Assembly (NCBI GenBank): GCA_964466035.1
Contig: CAYXLR010000017.1
Span: forward strand, 1 to 47,753
Source of the DNA: JANQEA01 sp964466035
GTDB lineage: Bacteria > Bipolaricaulota > Bipolaricaulia > UBA7950 > UBA9294
Reading direction: 5' to 3'
DNA length: 47,753 nucleotides
The position numbers and the translations under genes are program-made. Each line of letters opens with the position of its first letter. The first letter of the stretch is position 1. The notes under the pieces are model-generated. The model had not been told where the DNA came from, ran no database searches, and saw only the letters and a list, made by a program, of their open reading frames with translations. Below, piece by piece: positions 24,889 to 34,445 of this stretch.

Positions 24889-25170
24889 TTGGCGGAACAA
24901 CGGAAGATGCAGATCGCGGCCGACAACGAGGCCCGCCGCGGGCACTACTCGAACCTTGCGCTGATCTCCCACCGCAAGGAGGAGTTCATCATCGATTTCC
25001 TGTTCGTCGATCCGCAGACCCAGTCGCCGAAAGGGGATCAGGCGCTCCTGACCTCGCGGGTCATCCTCAACCCCGGCCACATGAAGCGGCTGTACCAGGC
25101 GATTGGGGAGAACGTCCAGCGGTACGAGAAGAACTTCGGGACGATCGTTCTTCCGCCGAAGCTGGTGTAG
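24889..25170 (+). CDS. DUF3467 family protein
   Basis: A 93-residue protein with the DUF3467 layout: a short polar N terminus, YSNLALISHRKEEFIIDFLFVDPQ, and SRVILNPGHMKRLYQAIGENVQRYEKNFG. The family is small, widespread and of unknown function. The start is TTG, preceded by GAGGGGTGA; no ATG or GTG fits. It ends nine bases before ispG and is probably cotranscribed. Confidence 0.8.
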   Translation: MAEQRKMQIAADNEARRGHYSNLALISHRKEEFIIDFLFVDPQTQSPKGDQALLTSRVILNPGHMKRLYQAIGENVQRYEKNFGTIVLPPKLV

Positions 25171-25179
25171 CGGCGGCCG

Positions 25180-26256
25180 ATGACGCGTCAGGTTCTCGTT
25201 CGCGACGTCCCGATCGGCGGCGGCGCGCCGATCGTCGTCCAGTCGATGACGAACACCGACACCGCCGACGTCGAAGCGACGGTCGCGCAGATCGGCCGGC
25301 TCGAGCGGGCCGGCTGCGAGATCGCCCGCGTCGCGGTCCCGAGCATGGACGCCGCGAAGGCGCTCCCGAAGATCCTCGAGCGGATCTCGATCCCGCTCGT
25401 CGCCGACGTCCACTTCGACCATCGCCTCGCCCTCGCGGCGATCGAGGCCGGCGTCGATAAGCTCCGGCTCAACCCGGGGAACATCACCGACCCGGAGAAG
25501 ATCGCGACGGTCGCCGACGCGGCGAACGAAGCGGGGATCCCGATCCGCGTCGGCGTCAACGCCGGCTCGCTCGACGAGCGGTTCCGCGACGCGAAGAACC
25601 ACCCCACGGCTCGGGGAATGGTCGACAGCGCGTTCCACGAGATCCGGCTCCTCGAGGAGCGAGGGTTCGACCGGATCGTCGTCTCGCTCAAGGGGACCGA
25701 CGTACGCATGACGATCGACGCGTACCGCGCGTTCGCACGCGCGTCGGACTATCCGCTTCACGTCGGGATCACCGAGGCGGGAACGGCGTGGGAGGGCTCG
25801 ATCCGTTCTGCGGTCGGGCTCGGCGTCCTTCTCGCCGAGGGGTTCGGTGACACGCTCCGCGTTTCCCTGACCGGGGATCCGGTGGAGGAGGTCCGCGTCG
25901 CGTACGAGATCCTCCGTGCGCTCGGGCTCCGGTCCCGCGGGATCGATCTCCGCGTCTGCCCGACGTGCGCGCGGACGGGGATCGACCTCGAAGCGATCGC
26001 CAAGCAGGTCCGTCGCGAGCTGGGCGACGTCGCCGAGAGCCTGTCGATCGCGCTGATGGGCTGCGTCGTCAACGGGCCTGGCGAGGCGCGCGAGGCCGAC
26101 GTCGGCCTCGTCGGGGCGCCGGGTCAAGGGACGATCTATGTCCGCGGCGAGCCGGTCGGCCCGGCCGTTCCCGAGGATCGCCTCGCGGCCGAGATCGTGC
26201 GCGTCGCGCGGGAGGTCCTCGCCTCCGGCGGAAGGCAGCAAGGCGCCGCTCCATAG
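25180..26256 (+). CDS. ispG: 4-hydroxy-3-methylbut-2-enyl diphosphate synthase
   Basis: A 358-residue IspG/GcpE. The TIM-barrel part begins VPIGGGAPIVVQSMTNTDT and includes LVADVHFDHRLALAAI, LRLNPGNI and RVGVNAGSL. The [4Fe-4S] cysteines are in VCPTCARTGIDL and MGCVVNGPGEAREADVG. It catalyses the penultimate step of the MEP isoprenoid pathway. Length is normal for the single-domain bacterial form. No other MEP gene is nearby. Confidence 0.96.
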   Translation: MTRQVLVRDVPIGGGAPIVVQSMTNTDTADVEATVAQIGRLERAGCEIARVAVPSMDAAKALPKILERISIPLVADVHFDHRLALAAIEAGVDKLRLNPGNITDPEKIATVADAANEAGIPIRVGVNAGSLDERFRDAKNHPTARGMVDSAFHEIRLLEERGFDRIVVSLKGTDVRMTIDAYRAFARASDYPLHVGITEAGTAWEGSIRSAVGLGVLLAEGFGDTLRVSLTGDPVEEVRVAYEILRALGLRSRGIDLRVCPTCARTGIDLEAIAKQVRRELGDVAESLSIALMGCVVNGPGEAREADVGLVGAPGQGTIYVRGEPVGPAVPEDRLAAEIVRVAREVLASGGRQQGAAP

Positions 26257-26294
26257 ACGCACGCCCTGTTTTGGCGAGGGCCACACGTCCGCTA

Positions 26295-26309
26295 TCTCGA
26301 ATATCGAGA
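26295..26309. promoter_or_regulatory. Candidate operator palindrome upstream of aconitase
   Basis: TCTCGA (26295-26300), three bases, TCGAGA (26304-26309) form a 15-base inverted repeat, ending 18 bases before the predicted -35 box of the aconitase promoter. IclR-family regulators bind palindromes of about this size, and an IclR gene lies in the same block. The link is inference. Confidence 0.35.
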
Positions 26310-26326
26310 CTTGCTCTCGGTCTTTG

Positions 26327-26355
26327 TTGCATATCGCGGGACACGACGCTACAAT
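26327..26355 (+). promoter_or_regulatory. Promoter of the citrate-metabolism block
   Basis: TTGCAT (26327-26332), exactly 17 bases, TACAAT (26350-26355), 27 bases before the aconitase GTG. This is one of the better sigma-70-type matches in the window. Confidence 0.6.
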
Positions 26356-26382
26356 GCCGCCGCTTCGAGCGAGGTGATCGAT

Positions 26383-28272
26383 GTGGCGCAGACGATGACG
26401 GAGAAGATCCTCGCAACGCACGTCCGCGAGGGGACTCTGGAGCGCGGTCAGGAAGTCGGGATCCGGATCGATCATTGCCTGACGCAGGATTCGACCGGGA
26501 CGATGGCGTGGCTCGAGTTCGAGGCGCTGGGGATCGACCGGGTGAAGGCCGACGTGGTGGTGTCGTACTGCGACCACACGTCGCTCGGCTTCAAGGGCGA
26601 GTCGACCGACGACCACGTCTTTCTTCAGTCGATCGCGTCCCACTACGGGGCCAAGTTCTCGAAGAACGGCAACGGCGTCTGCCATCAGCTGCATTACGAG
26701 CGGTTCGGCCAGCCGGGGAAGACGCTGCTCGGCTCGGATTCGCACACGCCGACCGGCGGCGGACTGGGGATGCTGGCGATCGGCGCCGGCGGCATGGACG
26801 TCGCCGTGGCGATGGGCGGCGGCCCGTTCTACCTGACCGTGCCGAAGATGATGCGGATCGTCCTCACCGGGAAGCTCCCGCCGAACGTGAGCGCGAAGGA
26901 CGCGGCGTTGGAGCTGCTTCGGCGGATCTCGGTCAAGGGCGGCGTCGGGTCCTTCCTCGAGTTCAGCGGCCCGGGCGTGAAGACGCTGTCCGTGCCCGAG
27001 CGGGCGACGATCACCAACCTGGGAACGGAGACCGGCGCGACGTCGTCGATCTTCCCGTCCGACGGGATCACCCGCGAGTACCTGCGGATGCAGGGCCGCC
27101 AGTCCGACTGGGTCGAACTCGACGCCGACCCCGACGCGGTCTACGACGAGACGATCGAGATCGACCTGTCGACGGTGAAGCCGCTCGTGGCGATGCCCGG
27201 GATGCCGGACAACGTGTTCGACATCGAGGAGGTCGCGGGGACGAAGCTCGACCAGGTGTTCATCGGCTCGTGTACCAACGGGTCGTACCGCGATCTGAAG
27301 ATCGTCGCCGAGATGCTCAAAGGGAAGAAGGTCTCGACCGACATCGACGTCATCGTCTCCCCCGGCTCGCGGCAGGCGTGGGAGATGCTGATGGAGGACG
27401 GATCGTTCCTCGAGCTCACGAAGGCCGGGGTGCGGATGATCGAGCCGGGCTGCAACGCGTGCATCGGAATCGGGTTCGTCCCGGGGACCGATCACCTGTC
27501 GCTGCGGACCGTCAACCGGAACTGGGAAGGGCGCGGGGGGAACAAGTACGGCAAGCTGGCGCTGTGCGGCCCCGAAGTGGCCGCCGCCTCGGCGCTGAAG
27601 GGAGCCATCGCCGACCCGCGGGAACTGCCGGCGCCGCAGGTGACGATCGATCACCTGACCGTCGACGACTACCTGATCCTCGAGCCCGAGGGGCCGAGCG
27701 TCGAGATCCGCCGCAGCCCGAACATCGTGCCATTGGGGCAGCAGCAACCGCTCGAGCCGGTGCTTGAAGGCGAGGTCCTCTTGAAGCTCGGCGACGGGGT
27801 CTCGACCGACGCGATCCTTCCGGCCGGTCCGCTGACCCAGCACCTCCGGTCGAACCTGCCGGAAATCGCGAAGTTCACCTTCTACTACGAGGACGAGACG
27901 TTCGCGCAGCGGGCACTCGACGCCGGAGGGGGATTCCTCGTCGGCGGCGACAACTACGGGCAGGGCTCGTCGCGCGAGCACGCCGCGCTGGCGCCTTGGC
28001 GCCTCGGCGTCTCGGCCGTCTTCGCCAAGAGCTTCGCCCGCATCCATCGGGCGAACCTGATCAACATGGGGATCCTCCCGTTGATCGCCGACACCGACCG
28101 GATCGACCGGGGCGACGTCCTCGAGCTCGACGTGTCGGACCTCGACGGCGATCTCGTCCTCAAGAACGAGACGAAGGGCACCGAGATCCCGGTTCGGCAC
28201 GACCTGTCGAATCGGGAGAAGGAGATGGTCCGCGCCGGCGGCCTCCTTGCCTATACGGCGAAGGGCGGATAG
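26383..28272 (+). CDS. Aconitate hydratase
   Basis: A 629-residue aconitase with the swivel domain fused at the C terminus. Iron-sulfur cysteines are in GSCTNGSYRD and EPGCNACIGIG. Early motifs include CDHTSLGFKGESTDDHVFL and GSDSHTPTGGGLGMLAIGAGGMDVA. The swivel domain has DNYGQGSSREHAALAP, with the substrate-binding arginine. It interconverts citrate and isocitrate. It is shorter than E. coli AcnA (about 890), like the compact aconitases of many anaerobes and archaea. The GTG start is set by GAGGTGA upstream. An ATG at 26381 is out of frame. Confidence 0.93.
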   Translation: MAQTMTEKILATHVREGTLERGQEVGIRIDHCLTQDSTGTMAWLEFEALGIDRVKADVVVSYCDHTSLGFKGESTDDHVFLQSIASHYGAKFSKNGNGVCHQLHYERFGQPGKTLLGSDSHTPTGGGLGMLAIGAGGMDVAVAMGGGPFYLTVPKMMRIVLTGKLPPNVSAKDAALELLRRISVKGGVGSFLEFSGPGVKTLSVPERATITNLGTETGATSSIFPSDGITREYLRMQGRQSDWVELDADPDAVYDETIEIDLSTVKPLVAMPGMPDNVFDIEEVAGTKLDQVFIGSCTNGSYRDLKIVAEMLKGKKVSTDIDVIVSPGSRQAWEMLMEDGSFLELTKAGVRMIEPGCNACIGIGFVPGTDHLSLRTVNRNWEGRGGNKYGKLALCGPEVAAASALKGAIADPRELPAPQVTIDHLTVDDYLILEPEGPSVEIRRSPNIVPLGQQQPLEPVLEGEVLLKLGDGVSTDAILPAGPLTQHLRSNLPEIAKFTFYYEDETFAQRALDAGGGFLVGGDNYGQGSSREHAALAPWRLGVSAVFAKSFARIHRANLINMGILPLIADTDRIDRGDVLELDVSDLDGDLVLKNETKGTEIPVRHDLSNREKEMVRAGGLLAYTAKGG

Positions 28273-28288
28273 AGGATCGAACAGGGGA

Positions 28289-28313
28289 AAGGGGCCTTCG
28301 CGCCCCTTCTTCC
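28289..28313 (+). terminator. Hairpin between aconitase and iclR
   Basis: AAGGGGC (28289-28295), a six-base loop, GCCCCTT (28302-28308), followed by CTTCC. It resembles an intrinsic terminator but the tail is only moderately T-rich, so partial read-through into iclR is likely. Confidence 0.5.
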
Positions 28314-28334
28314 CGAAGTGAACGGAGTGGATCG

Positions 28335-29099
28335 ATGGGACGACGGAGCGATGCGAACCCGCTGAACACGCTGGAGAAGTGCGTCCAGATCCTGACGCTG
28401 CTCTCGGAGTCCCCGCGGCTGCAGGTCGCGGAGATCGCGCGCGAGCTCGGCCTCCCTCGAAGCACGGCGTACCGGTACGTCGCCGCCCTCCGCTCCCATC
28501 ACCTGGTCGACGAGGCGTCGGAGGGCCCGGGGTATCGCCTGGGGACGAAGATCCTCGAGCTCGCCGCGACGATGTCGCGGCGGCCGCTCCGCGACGTCGC
28601 CCGCCCGTACCTGGAGCGGATCGCGCGCGAGACGGGCGAGACGGTCATCCTGTGCGGGCTGCGCGAGCACGAGGGGATCTGCTTGGAGAAGGTCGACGGT
28701 CACCACGCGCTGCGCGTCTCGTACGAGCTCGGAGACACCTACCCGCTGCACGCCAGCGCGACCGGGAAGGCGATCTACGCGCACCTCAGTCCGAAGGAGT
28801 GGAAGGCGATCCTCGATGAGGTCGGCCTCGAGCGGTTCACCGACACGACGATCACCGATCCGGGGGCGTTGGAGCGGGAGTCGGCCAAGATCTGCAAGGA
28901 CGGCTTCTCGGAGAGCGACGGCGAGGCGATCGTCGGGACGCGCGGGATCGCCGCGCCGATCTTCTCGTACTCGGGACGGGTCGTCGCGTCGATCGGGGCG
29001 TCGGTCCCGAGCCACCGCGGCGAGGGGGCGAACCGCCGGCTCCTGATCGATCGGCTCGTTCAGGCGGCAGGAGACATCACGCGAGAGATCGCGGCGTAG
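28335..29099 (+). CDS. IclR-family transcriptional regulator
   Basis: A 254-residue regulator. The N-terminal winged helix-turn-helix (about 10-70) contains LEKCVQILTLLSE, LQVAEIARELGLPRSTAYRYVAAL and YRLGTKILELA. The effector-binding domain has LHASATGKAIYAHLS, DGFSESDGEAIVGTRGIAAPIF and VVASIGASVPS, and ends LIDRLVQAAGDITREIAA. IclR proteins respond to small organic acids; glyoxylate and pyruvate are ligands of E. coli IclR. Its place between aconitase and isocitrate dehydrogenase suggests it controls this block, probably including its own expression. Confidence 0.92.
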   Translation: MGRRSDANPLNTLEKCVQILTLLSESPRLQVAEIARELGLPRSTAYRYVAALRSHHLVDEASEGPGYRLGTKILELAATMSRRPLRDVARPYLERIARETGETVILCGLREHEGICLEKVDGHHALRVSYELGDTYPLHASATGKAIYAHLSPKEWKAILDEVGLERFTDTTITDPGALERESAKICKDGFSESDGEAIVGTRGIAAPIFSYSGRVVASIGASVPSHRGEGANRRLLIDRLVQAAGDITREIAA

Positions 29100-29136
29100 G
29101 AAGGCAGGCAGACAGGATCCGAAGGAGAGGATCATC

Positions 29137-30441
<1,305 letters not shown>

Positions 30442-30459
30442 GGAAGGACCGAGATTCCC

Positions 30460-31743
30460 ATGGCACAGAAAGGGATTCGCGAGTACGACGCGAAGCGTCT
30501 CCTCGCCCGTGCGCTGTCCGAACACGGCGCCGGCGGGGTGCGTATGGACGACCGGCTCGTCCTCGTGACGCCGGACACGGATCTGGCGGCACTGAAGAGC
30601 GAGCATCCGTGGCTCGTCGAGACGAAGCTGGTCTGCAAGCCGGACCAGCTGTTCGGAAAGCGCGGGAAGAACGACCTCTTGTTCGTCGACAAGACGTTCG
30701 ACGAGGTGAAGGGCTGGATCGCCGAGCGGATGAACAAGCGGGTCACGATCCAGGGGGCCGGCGGCGAGACGACCGGCACGCTGACCCACTTCCTGATCGA
30801 GCCGTTCGTCCCGCACGACGTCGAGTACTACCTCGCGTTCACCGCCGGACACGAGGCCGACCGGATCCTCTTCTCGACCGAGGGCGGCGTCGACATCGAG
30901 TCGGTGTGGGACACGGTCGTGACGATCGAGGTCCCGGTCCTCGGCGAGTTGGATAAAGGGAAGCTAACGACGGCCCTGCCGGAAATCCCGAACAAGGAGC
31001 AGGTTGTCGCGGCGATCGCGGCGCTGTACCGGGTCTACGTCGAGGACCACTTCACGACGCTCGAGTTCAATCCCATCACCCTGGTCGACGGGGCGATCGC
31101 GCCGCTCGACACGGTGGCCAAGCTCGACGACACGGCGGCGTTCCAGTGCGCCGAGAAGTGGGGGAAGATCGAGTTTCCCAAGCCGTTCGGCTCGACCGCG
31201 ACCCAGGAGGAGGCGTACATCGCGTCGCTCGACGAGAAGACCGGCGCCTCCCTCAAGCTGACCGTCCTCAATTCCGAAGGACGCGTCTGGCCGATGGTCG
31301 CCGGCGGCGGCGCGTCGGTCATCTACGCCGACACGGTGGTCGACCTCGGCTACGCCGACGAGCTCGCCTGCTACGGCGAGTACTCGGGGAACCCGTCGAC
31401 CGAGCTGACCTACGAGTACGCGAAGACGCTCCTCGACCTGATGACCCGGAAGCCCGATCCGCAGGGCCGGCCGAAGTTCCTGCTGATCGGCGGCGGGATC
31501 GCCAACTTCACCGACGTCGCCAAGACGTTCACCGGGATCATCCAGGCGCTCCGGCAGTACAAGGAGAAGCTGAAGGAGAACAAGGTGGTGATCTACGTCC
31601 GCCGCGGCGGCCCCAATTATGTCGAAGGGCTGGAGAGCATGCGGCGGCTCGGCGAGGAGATCGGCGTGCCGATCGAGGTCTACGGGCCGGAGACCCACAT
31701 GACGCGCATCGTCTCGATGGCCCTTTCGGGAGGTGCGAAGTGA
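30460..31743 (+). CDS. aclB: ATP-citrate lyase, small (beta) subunit AclB
   Basis: A 427-residue protein related to the beta subunit of succinyl-CoA synthetase and to the N-terminal part of animal ATP-citrate lyase: MAQKGIREYDAKRLLARAL, the ATP-grasp region, FTTLEFNPITLVDG, and the C-terminal GRVWPMVAGGGASVIYADTVVDLG ... YGEYSGNPSTELTYEYAKTLLDLM. With AclA it cleaves citrate to acetyl-CoA and oxaloacetate using ATP and CoA. The aclB-aclA order is the same as in green sulfur bacteria. Its stop overlaps the aclA GTG. Confidence 0.94.
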   Translation: MAQKGIREYDAKRLLARALSEHGAGGVRMDDRLVLVTPDTDLAALKSEHPWLVETKLVCKPDQLFGKRGKNDLLFVDKTFDEVKGWIAERMNKRVTIQGAGGETTGTLTHFLIEPFVPHDVEYYLAFTAGHEADRILFSTEGGVDIESVWDTVVTIEVPVLGELDKGKLTTALPEIPNKEQVVAAIAALYRVYVEDHFTTLEFNPITLVDGAIAPLDTVAKLDDTAAFQCAEKWGKIEFPKPFGSTATQEEAYIASLDEKTGASLKLTVLNSEGRVWPMVAGGGASVIYADTVVDLGYADELACYGEYSGNPSTELTYEYAKTLLDLMTRKPDPQGRPKFLLIGGGIANFTDVAKTFTGIIQALRQYKEKLKENKVVIYVRRGGPNYVEGLESMRRLGEEIGVPIEVYGPETHMTRIVSMALSGGAK

Positions 31744-33587
31744 ACGATTACGACCTCTTCTCCAGGGAGACGAAGGCGTTCGTCTACGGGGCGCAGACCG
31801 CCGCGGTGCAGCGGATGCTCGACTTCGACTACCTCTGTCGGAAGGACGAGCCGTCCGTCGTGGCGATGATCACGCCGGAGCGCGGCGGGTTCGAGAAGTT
31901 CTTCTGGGGGACCCAGGAGATCACCGTCCCGCGGCTCCGGTCGATCGGCGAGGCCGTCGAGCGGTTCCCGCAGGCGGACGTGATGGTCAATTTCGCGTCG
32001 CAGCGGTCGGCGTTCGACACGACGATGGAGGCGCTCAATACGGAGACGATCCGGACGGTCGCCGTCATCGCCGAGGGCGTCCCCGAGCGGCACGCTCGGA
32101 TCCTCAGCCGGACCGCGAAGTCGAAGGGCAAGTGGATCATCGGCCCGGCGACCGTCGGCGGGATCAAGGCCGGCTGCTTCAAGATCGGGAACACCGCCGG
32201 GACGATGGACAACATCAAGATGGCGAAGCTGCACCGGCCCGGGTCGGTCGGCTTCGTCTCGGTCTCCGGCGGGATGTCGAACGAGGCGTACAACATCGTC
32301 GCGCGGACGACCGACGGGATCAACGAAGGGATCGCCATCGGCGGCGACGCCCATCCCGGGGCGAGCCTCCTCGACCATCTGCTTCGCTACGAGGAGAACC
32401 CCGAGATCAAGCTCCTCGTCTGCCTCGGCGAGGTCGGCGGGACCGCCGAGCACGAGATCGCGGCCGCGGTGAAGGACGGCCGGCTGACCAAGCCGCTCGT
32501 CATGTGGACCACCGGGACGTGCGCCAAGGTGCTTCCTGGCCAGGTCCAGTTCGGCCACGCCGGTGCCAAGGTCGGCGGCGAGTCCGAGACCGCCGACGCG
32601 AAGAACGAGGCGCTGCGCGAGGCCGGCGTCATCGTCCCGGAGTCGTTCGACGACTACGCCGAGGTGATCAAGGAGACCTACGACAAGCTCGTCGCCGACG
32701 GGACGATCGTCCCCGCCAAAGACGTCGAGCCGCCGCACGTCCCGATGGACTACAACCAGGCGAAGGCCGAGGGGCTCGTCCGCAAGCCGACGAACTTCAT
32801 CTCGACCATCTGCGACGAGTCCGGCGAGGTCCACAACTACTGCGGCGTCCCGATCGACGAAGTCATCGAGAAGAAGTACGGGATCGGCGGCGTCATCGGC
32901 CTCCTGTGGTTCAAGAAGGAGATCCCGCAGTACGCGCGCGACTTCCTCGAGATGGTCATCCAGATCATCGCCGACCACGGAGCCGCCGTCTCCGGCGCGC
33001 ACAACACCATCGTCACCGCGCGGGCCGGCAAGGACCTGATCTCCTCGCTCGTCAGCGGGATCCTGACGATCGGCCCGCGGTTCGGCGGGGCGGTCAACGG
33101 GGCCGCCGAGCACTTCCTCTACGGGCTGCGCAACGGCCTCGCCCCGCGCGAGTTCATCGCGGAGATGAAGGCGAAGAACGTGCGGATCCAGGGGATCGGG
33201 CACCGGCTGCACACGATCGAGAACCCCGACAAGCGCGTCGAGCTGATGAAGAACTTCGCCAAGACGCACTTCAAGGACACCCCGCTGCTCAACTACGCGC
33301 TGTCCGTCGAGGCCGTTACGACGCAGAAGAAGAACAACCTGATCTTAAACGTCGACGGATGCATCGGCGTGCTGCTCGTCGACCTGCTCAAGGAGCTCAA
33401 GTTCACCGACGACGAGATCGATCAGATGATCGAGATGGGCACCTTCAACGCCCTGTTCGTCCTCGGCCGCTCCATCGGCCTCATGGGCCACTACTTCGAC
33501 CAGAACCGGTTGGAGCAGGGGCTGTACCGCCACCCGCTCGACGATATCCTGTATGACGTACCTGAGAGACCTGAGAAGGTCGGCTGA
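31740..33587 (+). CDS. aclA: ATP-citrate lyase, large (alpha) subunit AclA
   Basis: A 615-residue protein: an N-terminal succinyl-CoA-synthetase-alpha-like half with GFVSVSGGMSNEAYNIVART and the phosphohistidine motif QFGHAGAKVGG, then a citrate-synthase-like half with GAAVSGAHNTIVTARAGKDL, GPRFGGAVNGAAEHF and IQGIGHRLHTIENPDKRVEL. The GTG overlaps the aclB stop by four bases and has GGGAGG upstream. The last ten residues (DVPERPEKVG) extend beyond the usual YRHPLDDILY end, use A/T-richer codons (CCT, GTA, AGA), and are repeated in a diverged form at 33716-33757. Confidence 0.95.
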   Translation: MNDYDLFSRETKAFVYGAQTAAVQRMLDFDYLCRKDEPSVVAMITPERGGFEKFFWGTQEITVPRLRSIGEAVERFPQADVMVNFASQRSAFDTTMEALNTETIRTVAVIAEGVPERHARILSRTAKSKGKWIIGPATVGGIKAGCFKIGNTAGTMDNIKMAKLHRPGSVGFVSVSGGMSNEAYNIVARTTDGINEGIAIGGDAHPGASLLDHLLRYEENPEIKLLVCLGEVGGTAEHEIAAAVKDGRLTKPLVMWTTGTCAKVLPGQVQFGHAGAKVGGESETADAKNEALREAGVIVPESFDDYAEVIKETYDKLVADGTIVPAKDVEPPHVPMDYNQAKAEGLVRKPTNFISTICDESGEVHNYCGVPIDEVIEKKYGIGGVIGLLWFKKEIPQYARDFLEMVIQIIADHGAAVSGAHNTIVTARAGKDLISSLVSGILTIGPRFGGAVNGAAEHFLYGLRNGLAPREFIAEMKAKNVRIQGIGHRLHTIENPDKRVELMKNFAKTHFKDTPLLNYALSVEAVTTQKKNNLILNVDGCIGVLLVDLLKELKFTDDEIDQMIEMGTFNALFVLGRSIGLMGHYFDQNRLEQGLYRHPLDDILYDVPERPEKVG

Positions 33588-33604
33588 ACACCGTCCAGCA
33601 AGTG

Positions 33605-33633
33605 AGAAGGGGCCAGCAGCGTTGGCCCCTTCT
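33605..33633 (+). terminator. Intrinsic terminator-like hairpin after aclA
   Basis: A perfect 11-base-pair stem (AGAAGGGGCCA, 33605-33615; TGGCCCCTTCT, 33623-33633) with a seven-base loop, 17 bases after the aclA stop. The tail lacks a strong T-run. Two more hairpins follow at 33655-33685 and 33689-33705. Confidence 0.6.
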
Positions 33634-33715
33634 ACAGAGCTGATGTCATCCAGAGGAGAACGGTATCTGAATCAGGCCGTTCTCCGACGCGATGCGGAGC
33701 ATCGCGCAGACGACC

Positions 33716-33757
33716 ATCCTGTATGACGTTCCCGAAAGACCAGAAGTCGTCGGCTAG
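33716..33757 (+). pseudogene. Diverged duplicate of the aclA C-terminal codons
   Basis: Fourteen codons encode ILYDVPERPEVVG and a stop, against ILYDVPERPEKVG and a stop at the true aclA end (33546-33587). Five codons differ only at the synonymous third base, one (AAG to GTC) changes the residue, and the stop changes from TGA to TAG. Upstream of ILYD the frame has no similarity to AclA. It is followed by its own strong terminator. Confidence 0.75.
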
Positions 33758-33783
33758 TCCTTTCGAATGCTTGTGTGAATCGG

Positions 33784-33822
33784 AGAGGTCGGGCGGAAAC
33801 GCCCGGCCTCTTGTCTTTGTTT
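33784..33822 (+). terminator. Strong rho-independent terminator
   Basis: A 12-base-pair stem (33784-33795 with 33800-33811, one G-T pair) closed by a GAAA tetraloop, followed by the T-rich tail TTGTCTTTGTTT. It ends transcription of the acl block and faces the convergent lapA-like gene. Confidence 0.85.
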
Positions 33823-33844
33823 GCCGAACAACGCAACAGCCACG

Positions 33845-34081
33845 CTACTCGTTGCTCTCGGACGCCCTCTTCACCCTCGCGAAGTCCTTCTTCCTCCTCC
33901 ACGGGCGGCCGAGGAGGAAGCCGACGACGAGGCCGACGAGGAACGTGATCGCCAAGAGGACGATCCGCGACGCGGTCGCGGTCCAGAACAGGAACGTGAT
34001 CGACGCGTCGCCGGTGTTCTGGGCGATCAGGACGATGAACAGCAGAACAAGCAGCAGGATGACCGTCAGTCGGAATCTCAT
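33845..34081 (-). CDS. LapA-domain (DUF1049) small membrane protein
   Basis: A 78-residue protein with two membrane helices: FRLTVILLLVLLFIVLIAQNTGDASITFLFWTA and IVLLAITFLVGLVVGFLLGRPWRRKK, then a charged cytoplasmic tail. This NTG-x-FLFW ... GLVVGFLLG pattern is the LapA/YciS domain, linked in proteobacteria to lipopolysaccharide assembly; its role elsewhere is unclear. GGAGGGGAG precedes the ATG. Confidence 0.82.
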   Translation of the reverse strand: MRFRLTVILLLVLLFIVLIAQNTGDASITFLFWTATASRIVLLAITFLVGLVVGFLLGRPWRRKKDFARVKRASESNE

Positions 34082-34220
34082 GGTTCTCCCCTCCGTGCAG
34101 TGATCCAGGGCACCAGTATACGGTCAGCGACTGCCGCCGGCTGTCTGCGGTCAGCGCGTGCTCACCTTCTGCGCTTGGATCACGGCGCGATGGCCTCGAT
34201 GGAACGGCCGCGCTATGATG

Positions 34221-34252
34221 TAGCCAAATCTGGCTATAGCCACTTCTGGCTA
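34221..34252. promoter_or_regulatory. Two adjacent 16-base operator-like palindromes
   Basis: TAGCCA-AATC-TGGCTA (34221-34236) and TAGCCA-CTTC-TGGCTA (34237-34252) lie end to end, one and a half helical turns apart. A -10-like TATGAT (34214-34219) precedes them. The layout looks like an autoregulated promoter whose gene has decayed. The rest of 34082-34445 holds only the degraded fragment at 34258-34406. Confidence 0.5.
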
Positions 34253-34257
34253 CAGGG

Positions 34258-34406
34258 GCTGAGGGGCCCTCGATTACGGTTCTGCGACTCAGCGCCCCCG
34301 CCACCGAGGCGAAGGCTCCCCTCGGCAGCAGCTGATCAGCCTGCTCACCGACGCCACCCGCCGTATCACCCGCGAAATCACCGCCCAGGAGACAAGACGG
34401 GGGTAG
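34258..34406 (+). pseudogene. Frameshifted remnant resembling an IclR-family C terminus
   Basis: The first frame reads SITVLRLSAPATEAKAPLG and stops; shifting the frame at about 34325 continues QQLISLLTDATRRITREI to a stop at 34404. Joined, this resembles the final strand and helix of IclR regulators, for example LIDRLVQAAGDITREI at 29.1 kb. There is no start codon or DNA-binding part. The assignment is tentative. Confidence 0.35.
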
Positions 34407-34445
34407 GGTTGCTCTTTCTAGGTTAGAGTTCCGGCTCGACGGCAT

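Noticed and set aside
33672..34445. A 257-residue minus-strand frame over lapA and the palindromes
   Set aside because: It is out of frame with the LapA-domain protein, passes through hairpins and the IclR-like remnant, and shows no domain.
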